From Baffinella frigidus (lineage: Eukaryota; Cryptophyceae; Cryptomonadales; Baffinellaceae): a DNA stretch of 35,560 bases. The position numbers were made by a program, and so were the translations under genes. The notes beneath the pieces were generated by a model, which did not search any database, was not told where the DNA came from, and saw nothing but the letters and a program-made list of their open reading frames with translations. Each line of letters opens with the position of its first letter. Positions within the stretch are counted from its first letter, which is position 1. Positions 21,401 to 29,000 of the stretch are shown here, in pieces. The stretch lies in the NCBI GenBank assembly GCA_026770585.1, contig MU646384.1, positions 870,258 to 905,817 of the forward strand. Reading direction: 5' to 3'.

Positions 21401-21873
21401 TGGTCGAATATGGCGACGATCCGATCGCGCTCTTCCGCGTCATCCCCCGCATCGGGACTCCCCACCCCACGCAACACTTGTGCCGACAACCGAAAGCTGA
21501 AGCCGCCTTCCTGCAGAAGAGCCTCTGCTTCTGCGTCGCGCCCGTTTTGGCAGAGCAGGAGCGCCAGTTTGCTGAGAGCTTTTTCGAGCGTGGCAACCTC
21601 GGGCGCGGACTGAGCTGCGCGAGCGACGCTAATGGCCTCGACGAGCAGCGTCTCAGCTCGTTGCAAGTCGCTCTCGTTGGCAGCCGAGTCCCACACTGCC
21701 TGTGCTAGCGCCACTCGTGCCTCCGCTGCCAAGGATGTCGAAGCCACCGCCTGCTCGAGAATTGGGAGGGCCGCGGCAGCGTCGCCCGTCCTCTGCACGG
21801 ACCGGGCCTCCTCCAGCAGCCCCCGGCAGTGCTTCAGCGCCTTGAAGTCGGCCATCGACATGCGCCCAGCCAT
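18403..21873 (-). CDS. TPR-like plus 2-oxoglutarate/Fe(II) oxygenase (P4H-like), 6 exons, 435 aa
   Basis: Non-haem iron dioxygenase of the prolyl 4-hydroxylase-like class. Exons on the minus strand: 21873-21338, 20965-20875, 20420-20152, 19284-19219, 19023-18912, 18636-18403. All phases join and the total is exactly 436 codons. The first ATG sits in a GCAACATGG context. Residues 10-130 are helical with TPR-like spacing (LEEARSVQRTGDAAAALPIL). The catalytic part reads YFSYMHTL, then HFDSD with the Fe ligands H247 and D249, then VLHGVIPG with the distal ligand H312, then RRRITLMVAFW with Arg for 2-oxoglutarate. The C-terminus is a low-complexity tail ending in YEDCFQGF. No signal peptide is visible, so a cytosolic or nuclear site is likely. 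The substrate is unknown. The exon 3 donor (AC/GTCCTG) is weak but is the only one that restores frame. Confidence 0.92.
18764..18877. mobile_element. Foldback element, 114 bp (GGGGTACCTCGCTCA family), in intron 5 of the oxygenase gene
   Basis: The ends GGGGTACCTCGCTCACAAG and CTTATGAGCGAGGTACCCC are near-perfect inverted repeats. A 20-bp direct repeat (AGCGCGCTTCAGTAGTGGGG) occurs at 18748-18767 and again at 18881-18900, just outside the right end. A second member with the same ends is at 23567-23684. Confidence 0.85.
19311..19621. repeat. Tandem duplication of a roughly 90-120 bp segment, each copy ending at a MITE
   Basis: The segments 19311-19401 and 19505-19621 share CAGATCGAAA at the left and TCCCGGGGGTGTTCAGCC near the right, ending GTAGATGCTAT. 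The first is followed at once by the MITE at 19400, the second by the MITE at 19620. Both lie in intron 3 of the oxygenase gene. Confidence 0.8.
19400..19499. mobile_element. MITE A, 100 bp (ATCCCTnAAGTGGC ends)
   Basis: ATCCCTTAAGTGGC at the left is inverted as GCCACTTCAGGGAT at the right (13 of 14). Internal motifs GTCAATTTTGACC and CGCCCTACCGTAGGGCC recur in inverted orientation in the element at 23227-23324, which is therefore a second copy of the same family. Noncoding. Confidence 0.85.
19620..19861. mobile_element. MITE/foldback element, 242 bp, probable TA target
   Basis: The left end TATTGTACTTTTCGGGTCAG, continuing CGCGGATTTT, is inverted at the right end as AAAATCCGCGCTGACCCGAA followed by AAGTACAATA. 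An inner pair (GGTCGGG with CCCGACC) continues the stem. TA flanks both tips, as in mariner-like elements. It lies in intron 3 of the oxygenase gene and has no recognisable coding capacity. Confidence 0.85.
20104..20148. repeat. GGGA-rich simple repeat
   Basis: GGAGGGAGGGAGAGAGGGAG and similar units lie directly downstream (minus strand) of the weak exon 3 donor of the oxygenase gene, giving a C/T-rich tract in the pre-mRNA. Confidence 0.8.
20548..20709. mobile_element. 162-bp near-perfect hairpin element in intron 2 of the oxygenase gene
   Basis: Arms of about 67 bp pair almost completely. The inner stem GGCCTACGGCATTGCCTAGG (20579 onward) pairs with CCTAGGCAATGCCGTATGCC (ending 20678), around a 26-bp loop containing TCCTAGGATCC. 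The outer ends are ATAGGGTAACGGCC and GGCCGTTAGCCTAT. Noncoding. Confidence 0.85.
20971..21290 (-). repeat. Heptamer array in intron 1 of the oxygenase gene
   Basis: The plus strand reads TTTAGGGG/TTAGGGG at 20971-21070, then a complex piece (about 21075-21125), then a homogenised TTTATGG/TGTATGG array (21128-21245). On the coding (minus) strand these read CCCTAAA and CCATAAA. The 3' splice site of intron 1 is built directly onto the array edge (CCCTAAACCCTTGCAG). Confidence 0.9.
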
Positions 21874-22267
21874 GTTGCCGCCAGGAGATGGGGCTGGTCT
21901 GCGGCGGGGTCGACGGACACAGGCCCAGTATGTGGTGCCTCTTGGTGGTAGCCAGCAGCCCGTTACAGGGATACCTCGCTTGGGGGTCCGCCGGCGAGAA
22001 AAAGGGCCACGCGTGGATTGCTGCACTGGCAGGGGGCTCGCCAAGGTCGGGTGCGGGACCGGGTGTGGGAGTCGCAGCGTTGGAACACGCGGGGGAGGAG
22101 GTCGCCTGCTAACAACGTGTGGAGGAGACGAACCCTAAACCCTAAACCCTCGGCGAGGATCTTTTTGACCATCAAACTTGGAGCCCGGCTGCGAGGTCAA
22201 AATCTGGGGGGAGGAGGCGCTGACGTCAAGGGTCTTGCAGGGATAAGGGAAGTTCCTGAGCGGCAGG
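21874..22267. other. Divergent promoter region between oxygenase and membrane-protein genes
   Basis: About 394 bp separates the two proposed start codons. It contains one end-like motif of the GGGATACCTCG family (TACAGGGATACCTCGCTT at 21964-21981) and three short CCCTAAA units at about 22133-22150. No core promoter motif can be named with confidence. Confidence 0.45.
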
Positions 22268-22951
22268 ATGGAGACAGTGCCGGACGACGAGTCGCTGATC
22301 TGTGATGAGGGCTCCGCGGCTTCAGGAGCCGTCGACATCCTGCCCTTGGACCTCAACTATGTCCGCCTCCCCACCGAATCCAGCGCTTCCCCCGCGCCCA
22401 GATCCCAGCGTCCACGATGTGCCGAGTGGCGTGTTCCCCCGCTTCGCCGACGCGATTCGCCTGTACACGCTCAACGAAACATTTGCACGTGCTCCTCTCG
22501 GCCACGTTCATCGAGATGCTGGGCGGATCAGGATCCGCCCAGTAGAGGGAGGGAGAGAGAGAGAGTATTGACCAGTATCAGCATGATCTCAAGGGCGCTG
22601 GTGTTGGCCAGATCGGAAACCTGTACGCGGCGGGGTTTCTGCTGTTGGTGCTGCTCCTCGCTCTCAACTACATCACCTGGAGACACTACGATGAAACCAT
22701 CTACGCGGTCTGTCCAGCCTCCCTGAACCCGTCCGGGTTTTCCTCTTCACGATTGAGTGTGCGGATGCTGGTGTGTTCCTGGACGGTGCTCGCTCCTTGC
22801 GCAGAGTCGGCTGGAGGTCGAGCGCAGCGCTGAGGGCTGTGCTGCGTCAACGGTGCAGGTTCTCTCGGAGTTCAGCTCAAGTCGCTCGCGCGAAGCAGCC
22901 GACGGGGGAAGCTCTTCGATGACTGAGAAGGCGGGGCGCGAACGCGACTAG
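22268..22951 (+). CDS. Small single-pass membrane protein, unknown family (4 exons, 138 aa, tentative)
   Basis: Proposed exons: 22268-22301, 22402-22505, 22576-22707, 22805-22951. Phases join and the last exon ends at TAG. The protein would start METVPDDESLI, continue with a soluble stretch containing FADAIRLYTLNET, then one hydrophobic segment (LYAAGFLLLVLLLALNYITW, about residues 60-80), then a polar Ser-rich tail ending GRERD. The last two exons are the safest, with a good acceptor (CTCCTTGCGCAG) and sound composition. Exons 1 and 2 rest on phase matching and could be wrong; the exon 2 donor GTTCAT is weak. It is divergently paired with the oxygenase gene. No function is proposed. Confidence 0.45.
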
Positions 22952-23207
22952 GCGTGGGTTTCGAGGAGCATGTGCCACACTATGCCTTACGGTCCTGCCT
23001 TCGCGGGGCACTGCGGCGTTGCCCGGCACATTGCCCAGATGAAAGAGATAGGTTTCCAGGGGTGTGAGGAGCCAGCAGCAGGCGCAGGAAAGAGATGGAG
23101 AGTTTCGCAGACAACCTTGATGGTGATGAAGCAAAATGTACATAACAAGTCACCTGCAGAGGCTGGCGGGGGTGCGGTTAAGTAAACAAAAACGAGGACT
23201 TCACAGC
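22952..23207. other. Intergenic sequence; nothing recognised
   Basis: No exon or repeat was recognised between the end of the membrane-protein gene and the nested MITE block. Confidence 0.4.
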
Positions 23208-23500
23208 GTACAGGGATACCTCGCTTATCCCTCAAGTAGCCAGGGGGTCAAAATTGACCCCCCCCAGGTCCTAGGCTTGCCATCGGGCCCTGCGGTAGGG
23301 CGTATGAGCCTACTCGCCACGGATATGAACACCCTTGCTCGATGGGTCGGTCGGTCGCCGTCTTCTGAAATGAGTGCAAGCGGGTTAAATGAATATCGCG
23401 TGTGTTCGCCCCGCTGGTACTAAATTTACGAGCACGCAGTGGTCGATTCCGTTCCGCATTCTTTAAGTTACGAGTTCTTGTACACGAGGTATCCCTGTAC
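23208..23500. mobile_element. Outer element with perfect 16-bp inverted ends, hosting MITE B
   Basis: GTACAGGGATACCTCG at 23208-23223 is perfectly inverted at 23485-23500. The MITE at 23227-23324 sits just inside the left end, so it probably inserted into this element. The end sequence is related to the GGGGTACCTCGCTCA family at 18764 and 23567. Confidence 0.7.
23227..23324. mobile_element. MITE B, 98 bp, inverted copy of MITE A
   Basis: Begins ATCCCTCAAGTAGCCAGG and contains GGGTCAAAATTGACCC, then GTAGGGCGTATGAGCCTACT and CGCCAC. Read in reverse it matches the element at 19400-19499 along its length, with a shortened right end. Two copies in opposite orientation in one 4-kb stretch show the family has moved. 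Confidence 0.8.
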
Positions 23501-23530
23501 CCCATGAGCGGCAAGACCCCAGGTGAGGAC
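23501..23530 (+). repeat. 30-bp dispersed block, first copy
   Basis: CCCATGAGCGGCAAGACCCC plus AGGTGAGGAC. The same 30 bases with two changes occur at 33472-33501. The block contains an ATG and a CAG/GTGAGG that looks like a 5' splice site. Confidence 0.7.
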
Positions 23531-23566
23531 GCGCAGGAAGTACAGTCATCCGCAGGTGTGCCTACA

Positions 23567-23684
23567 GGGGTACCTCACTCATAAGAAACCACGCCCCCCT
23601 AGCTAGGACCCTACAGTAGGCCTATGCCTAGGGCCCTACGGTGTTCCTAGGGGAGGGGGCGGTTTCTTGTGAGCGAGGTACCCC
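23567..23684. mobile_element. Foldback element, 118 bp (GGGGTACCTCGCTCA family)
   Basis: GGGGTACCTCACTCATAAG at the left and CTTGTGAGCGAGGTACCCC at the right; inner CCTAGG-rich stems pair further. It is the same family as 18764-18877. Just outside the right end GGAGGCCTAAGTG is repeated twice (about 23686-23698 and 23711-23723). Confidence 0.85.
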
Positions 23685-23782
23685 GTGGAGGCCTAAGTGA
23701 ATCTACTGCGGAGGCCTAAGTGGCGTCCTCATAACCGTGCGTCCTTAAATACCCGTAGAGCCTAGATACCCACAACGCTCCA

Positions 23783-24013
23783 GCCGCACGCGCCGACTCC
23801 ACGTTCCGCGCCTTGGAGGCGTGCCGCGTCGAGACCGCGGGGATGCTCTCACTTGCTCATCTCAGCGGGAGTCTTGGCCACGATATTCAGCGCGTGGAGG
23901 CCCGCCTGCCGGTCGGAACCCAACCACCGTCACTCGATGCGTCACCGCTCAGAAAGGGCCCTCTCCTCGCTGCAGGACCTGCTCCCGTTCCTGAACCCGA
24001 AGCTAAGCACTAG
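23783..24013 (+). CDS. Unassigned open frame, possible terminal exon
   Basis: A frame opens after CGCTCCAG and runs to TAG at 24011-24013. Its first part (STFRALEACRVETAGMLSLA followed by HLSGSLGHDIQRVEARL) has a helical, heptad-like pattern that faintly recalls Q-SNARE or other coiled-coil helices. The rest is Pro-rich. No family can be named and the start is not determined. It may be split by an intron after RLP (GTCGG). Confidence 0.22.
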   Translation, partial: AARADSTFRALEACRVETAGMLSLAHLSGSLGHDIQRVEARLPVGTQPPSLDASPLRKGPLLAAGPAPVPEPEAKH

Positions 24014-24224
24014 CCCAGCGAAGAGAAGAATCCTTCATCTTGGAGGCAATTCCCTGTGATTTGTACAAGGGGTTGCCGATTTCCGGCGACACCTTGGGAC
24101 AAATCCAAGCGCAAATTCAAACTTGTCAAGGTTTTTCGCTTTGGAGGGGACAGCGCAGCGCTGGTTCAGGCCCGCGCTGTCCTCCAGTGTGGGGGGCAAT
24201 CCCACAAGGGCTCAGCAGTGAGAT

Positions 24225-25276
24225 TTGGGGTTGAGGGTTTAGGGTGTAGGGTTGAGGGTGTAGGGTTGAGGGTTTGGGGTGCAGGGTTGAAGGTTGAGGG
24301 TTTAGGGTGTAGGGTTTGGGGATTTGGGTTGAGGGTTTAGAGTTTAGGTTTTAGGGTTGAGGGTTGAGGGTTGAGAGTTTAGGGTTTGGGGTTCACGGTC
24401 TAGGGTTCAAGGTTTAGGTTAGGGTTGAGGGTTTAGGGTCTGGGGTTCAAGTTTGAGGGTTGAGGGTTGAGGGTTGAGGGTTGGGGGCTTAGGGCCTAGG
24501 GTGCAGGGTGCAGGGTGCAGGGTTTAGGGTTTGGGGTTTGGGGTTTGGGGTGTGTGGGTGCGGGGATAGTGTTTAAAGTTTAGCGTTTACGTTTTAGTGC
24601 TGAGGGTTAAGAGTGTGGGGTTCAGGGTTTAGGGTTTAGGGGTCAGGACTCACGGTGGTTCAGGGTGCAGGGTTTAAGGTCTACGGTCTAGGGTCCAGAG
24701 TCTCCGGTTTAGGGTATGGGGTCTAGGTTCTAGGGTCTAGTGTCTAGGGTCTCGGGTCTAGGGTCTAGGGTAGTGTCGCCGACGAGTACCAGCGAAGGCT
24801 ACCAATGAGTTGTTGAGCACCAGCGAAGGATGTGTCAGGCTAGAGGAAGTTTTGACCGTTTTTTACACCAACAAAGTGACAGGTTAGAGGCAGTTTTGAC
24901 CTGTTTGTTTGTTGATTTTTTGTTAAAACGGACCCGCACACCAGCCTGTTTCGGTGTTCAACAAAAAAATGGTACTTATGAAACTGGCTCATTGGTTCTT
25001 GTCGGCCACGCTAGTCTAGGGTCTAGGGGCTAGGGTCTAGGGCACCGGATTCAGGGTAAAGGGTTCAGGTTTCATGGTCTGGGATTTGGGGTTCAGGGTT
25101 TAGGATTTGGGGTTAAGGGTTTGGGATTTAAGGTTTAGGGTGCGGGGTTTGGGGCTTAGGGTGTTTAGGGTTCAGGGTTCAGGGTTCAGGGTGCCAGGAT
25201 CAGGGTGCAGGGTTGAGGGTTTAGGGTTGAGGGTTGAGGGTTGAGGGTTGAGGGTTGGGGGTTGAGGGTTCAGGGT

Positions 25277-25308
<32 letters not shown>

Positions 25309-26070
25309 GGTTTCAGTTTTGGAGGTTCAGGGTTCAGAATTCACTTTTCAGGGCTCAGGGTTTAGGGTTGAGGGTTGAGGGTTCAGTGTTCATTGTTTAG
25401 GGTGCAGGGTTCAGGTTTCGGGGTTCTGTGTTTTGGGTGTAAGGTTCAGGGTTCAGGGTTTAGGGTTTGGGGTTTTGAGGGTTATGGGTTGAGGTTTGAG
25501 GGAATAGGATAGGGTAAAGGGTATAGGGTTTAGGGTTTGGGGTTTAGAGTTTAGGGTCCAGGGATCAGGGTGCAGGGTTCAGGATTCAGGGTTTAGGGTT
25601 CAGGGTTCGGGGTTCAGGGTTCATGTTTCAGGTTTCAGGGTTCAGGGTTCAGAGTTCACTTTTCAGGGTTTAGGGTTTAGGATTTAGGGTTGAGGGTTCA
25701 GTGTTCATGGTTTGGGGTCCAGGGTTCAGGTTTCGGGGTTCTGGGTTTCGGGTGTAAGGTTCAGGGTTCAGGATTCAGGGTTCATGTTTTAGGGTTTTTG
25801 GTTAAGTGTGTAGGGTTGAGGGTTGCGGGTTGCGGGTATAGGGTATAGAGTATAGGGTTTAGGTTTTGGGTTTCACGGTTGAGGGTTGAGGGTTCAGGGT
25901 TAGAGTTTAGGGTTCAGGGTTTGCGGTTTTGAGTTCAGGGTTCAGGGTTTAGGGATTAGGGCTTAGGGTTTCGTGTGCATGGTTTAGGGTGCAGGTGTTA
26001 GATTTGATGGTTTGGTTGAGGGTTTACGATTTAGGGTTTATTCAACACGCTCAACCAAACACGCTAAACT
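24225..26070 (-). repeat. Second large TTTAGGG array (about 1.85 kb)
   Basis: Heptamers on the plus strand read TTTAGGG, TTGAGGG, TTCAGGG and TCTAGGG; the minus strand reads CCCTAAA. Local sub-arrays are dominated by one spelling each: TTGAGGG at about 25209-25310, TCTAGGG at about 24720-24770. It is interrupted by the element at 24771-25013. It lies downstream of the minus-strand BolA gene. Confidence 0.95.
24771..25013. mobile_element. MITE-like element, 243 bp, in the array
   Basis: The left end TAGTGTCGCCGACGAGTACCA and the reversed right end beginning TAGCGTGGCCGACAAGAACC match at about 17 of 21 positions. Inside, GTCAGGCTAGAGGAAGTTTT and GACAGGTTAGAGGCAGTTTT form an imperfect tandem pair. 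The composition is AT-richer than the surroundings and it has no coding capacity. Confidence 0.7.
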
Positions 26071-26180
26071 GAACCCTAGTTGCGTTCTCCGATCAGTGTT
26101 TGCCTATGCACGTTGAGAGTGAAACACGAGTAATGAGATGGCAAAGGAAAGTCGCGGCAGGATGCCCTCGGGTTGCGCAC

Positions 26181-26911
26181 CGCAAACTGGTCGGCGAGGA
26201 GAGCATAGACAAGCTGATGGCGCTGCACGAGCCGAAGCCCGTCGAACTTGTCCGACACCACCTGGCCCAACCCAGCATGACCCTGCTCAGCGGCTGGGTC
26301 CCGCGCGCATGCCTGACGCCTCGCGCGCGCAAGCGACGGTGGCGAGGCAGCGGGGTGCGGGGCAGAGGCAGACCTTGAGTTTGAAGTGAGACTCCCGCGC
26401 CTCTTTGCCCTGTGCACGCACACTCATCCGTCACCACTCCCGTCACGCTTCGTGCGAACACACGCCACGCGTTCAGCTGCGGGAACCCACCCTCCACGCC
26501 GTGTGTCTTTTCCCCAAGCACGAACGCGGTGAGGTTGTCAGGAGTGCCTGGCACCACGCCGCCATTCTGCGGACGCAAGCAACGCAGTCTCCCCTCCCCG
26601 CCTCCCACGCACCAGAGGAGAAAAATCCACGCGCTCACCATCCCCAATCCAAGTGCGTGTCACCCCGGGCCCTTTCTGGCGCAGAGCCGCATCAGCCACA
26701 TGCTAGGCTCTCTCTGCGCAGCCTCCCACGCCGCTCTCTCGGGGAGGAGGACCTTCATGCCAGCATGGCCAGCGTGGGACGCAGAGTCGTCGATGAGCTC
26801 CACCTCAGTAGGAGCAAGGTTGTCCGTTACGGCCTTGACGATGGATGTGTAGACCGGGCCACCTGCTCTCGCCCCGCAGGTCCGAATCATCGTCATCGAA
26901 CCCCACGCCAT
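26181..26911 (-). CDS. BolA-like protein (3 exons seen, C-terminus uncertain)
   Basis: BolA proteins partner with monothiol glutaredoxins in iron-sulfur cluster and redox biology. Exons on the minus strand: 26911-26753, 26409-26374, 26261-26181, all in phase 0. The spliced product reads VYTSIVKAVTDNLAPTEVEL, then DDSASHAGHAG, then ESHFKLK, then VVSDKFDGLRLVQRHQLVYA. This is the BolA core: the variable loop with conserved HAGHAG, the SHF strand and the RLVQRH helix with its invariant His. The ATG at 26911 gives a short N-terminus (MAWGSMTMIRTCGARAG) that could be a mitochondrial presequence. The last beta strand normally found in BolA (VHALxxxxxTP) is not present; after a GCG/GTGCGC donor the frame would otherwise read through to a stop at 26076. 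The missing exon may lie beyond the adjoining heptamer array. Confidence 0.85.
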
Positions 26912-27589
26912 CGCCCGTGGTGTAAACCCAGCTAGCCTTCCATCCGTTCCTTGCCGGTGAGAGAGAACCAGGAGGGAAGGGAGGAAGGCTGGTCCGCGGG
27001 TGGGATGTTAATGAGTGAATTAACGTCCCGCCTCCGCCCGAACGGTCCACAACTCTCCCTTCGGACGGGCTCGCCGCGGAATACTGATCATCGCACCGTC
27101 CCGACAAGGGGATCTAAGGTCCCGAGCCCTGCAACCTCTTCAATCGATTCGGGTGGAGAACTTACGGCCGTCGCTTGCGTCGGACGCCATGAACCTAGAC
27201 GTCGGGCGGGCCGTCACGAGAACGCCTTGGACTTGCCGTGCGAGGACTAACTGTCCACGTCTCAGCCACATGCACCTGACGTTGCAAAGGTCACCGAATG
27301 GCAAGAATTTGTTTCAGGTCAGTCGGAGAGGATAGGGGGAGAGCAAAATGTGAGGGCGCTGCGCTCCCTCATAGTCAGACCTATCCTGTTGGATCAGACG
27401 CACCTATCTGTGCTGATCTACGCACGCGTCCACCTCCTCCAGAGCAGATTCCCGCTTCCAGGGTTTTCTGAAAATTTCGGGGAACCCCGACTTTGAATTT
27501 GCGGGGACCCCCGACTTTTGTAAAGCAACTCACCCCCCCACATAATCCCCTTTCACCTTGTGGGGTATTCGTGATTGAAGCTCTTAAAC
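26912..27589. other. Upstream of BolA; nothing recognised
   Basis: Open frames exist on both strands but none resembles a family. A short perfect hairpin (TGAGGGCGCTGCGCTCCCTC) lies near 27351. CGGGGAACCCCGACTTTGAA and GCGGGGACCCCCGACTTTTG near 27479-27518 form a diverged tandem pair. Confidence 0.4.
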
Positions 27590-28798
27590 TTCAACCATGG
27601 GATACCATGAGCCTCAAAGGAAGCTGACTTGGGTTCGGTGCGTGTAAGTGAGCATGGGAGCGATATCGCATACCTTCACCCACCCCAAGAGAACCGCCCT
27701 GTATCCCCTCTTCACGAGCCTCTGCACTGGAGAGCGAAACGCGATCCGAGAGCAAAAATGCTTTCTCTGCAGTCCTTTCTACGGAAGGGCGTGTCGTTGG
27801 CATATGTTGGGAGCATTTAAAACCTAAAGGACCTAAAAAGCGCGGGGACTTTAACCCGAAACCTAAAGGACCTAAAGGACGTTACCTAAAGGTTTCTGAC
27901 CGGTTTCTCTAAGGACTTTAACCCGTTTCTGACCGGTTTCTCGCGATCCTTCTGCACCGGGGGGCCTGATGTGATCCGAAAGGAAGCATGGCCTTTCTGC
28001 AGGACAAGTTCCGGTTTCCGACTTTGTTGGGAGCTCGAAGAACCTAAAGGACCTAGAGCGTGTAGCACCTATTCACCTGCAGAAAGGACGGATTCCATGA
28101 GCCTCTCAACGGCTGACTTGGGCTCGGTGTGTGTGCGAGCGTGTTCCCACTTGGGACTCCTCAAAGACACCAAGAGAGTCACCCTTTATCGCCTCTTCAC
28201 GAGCCTCTGCACTGGAGAGCTCAACGCGATCCCAAAGCAAAAATGCTTTTTCTGCAGATCCTTTCAACGAAAGGGTGTGTCGTTGGTGTATGTTGGGCGA
28301 AATTAAAACCTCAAGGACCTAAAGGACGACCTGTTCAGGATGAGTTCCGGTGTCCGCCTATGGTGTGAGTTAAAAGAACCTGAAGGACCTAAAGGACCTA
28401 AAGGACCTAAAGGAGAGGACCTCAAGAACCCAGAAAACCAAAAATGAAGCATGGTCTTTCTGCAGAACAAGTTCCGGTGTCCGCCTATGGTGGAAGTGAA
28501 AAAAACCTCAAGGACCTAAAGGACGTGGGTGAGTTAGTTCGTCACAGTGGACGAGACACTAGTTCCCAGACCTACCCTCGGGGGTGGTAGCGGGCAGCTT
28601 GAGCCTCCTGGTCTAGTTGCACCTTTCCCCCTAGCGTGAAGCGGTCTTGTTTGTCAACTCATAAAATGTCGCTTTTCTCCCTCCAATAAGTGACCTATCG
28701 ACAACCCTTCAGCGTACCCTGTAGCCGGTTTCTGCAGCGATCCTCTGCACTGGGGCCCTTGATACGATCCGAAAGGAAGTATGGTCTTTCTGCAGGAC
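27590..28798 (+). repeat. Dispersed repeat family with CCTAAAGGA tails
   Basis: At least five related blocks occur. 27700-27800 and 28190-28300 share CACGAGCCTCTGCACTGGAG and an AAAAATGCTTT...CTGCAG stretch. 27940-28050, 28445-28515 and 28725-28798 share GATCCGAAAGGAAG, a TTTCTGCAG site and GTTCCGGTGTCCGCCTATGG. Blocks end in runs of ACCTAAAGG (for example 28376-28416). The family continues on the right of the LTR element at 29947-30002. No protein was recognised; it is probably a transposon or satellite-derived family. Confidence 0.75.
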
Positions 28799-28929
28799 TG
28801 TGAGTACCGGGTCCTGGACGGGCCCGCCTCGGGTAAAAGGGCTCCAAGGGAGAGCGCCTATAAGTAGTTGTAAGGAATCCTGTCAGTGAATCATCAGAGA
28901 CCGGAGAGCTCGCGCGGCATGCCTTCACA
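28799..28929 (+). repeat. 5' LTR of the short retrotransposon
   Basis: 131 bp, TG...CA ends with 5-bp inverted tips (TGTGA/TCACA), identical to 29816-29946. It contains GCGCCTATAAGTAG, a TATA-like site that could drive the element. Confidence 0.9.
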
Positions 28930-29000
28930 GGTTATGGCCCTGTGCTCGCTCCCGCTCTGCGTGCTTCGCTAGCAACACCGGCCGCGAGGGCCGCGGCAAC

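Noticed and set aside
23783-24013. Q-SNARE gene
   Set aside because: Only a faint heptad pattern; the central Gln and flanking layers cannot be placed, so it is listed as unassigned.
26405-26935. Plus-strand ORF of 176 codons
   Set aside because: Antisense to the BolA exons, which have clear family motifs on the minus strand.
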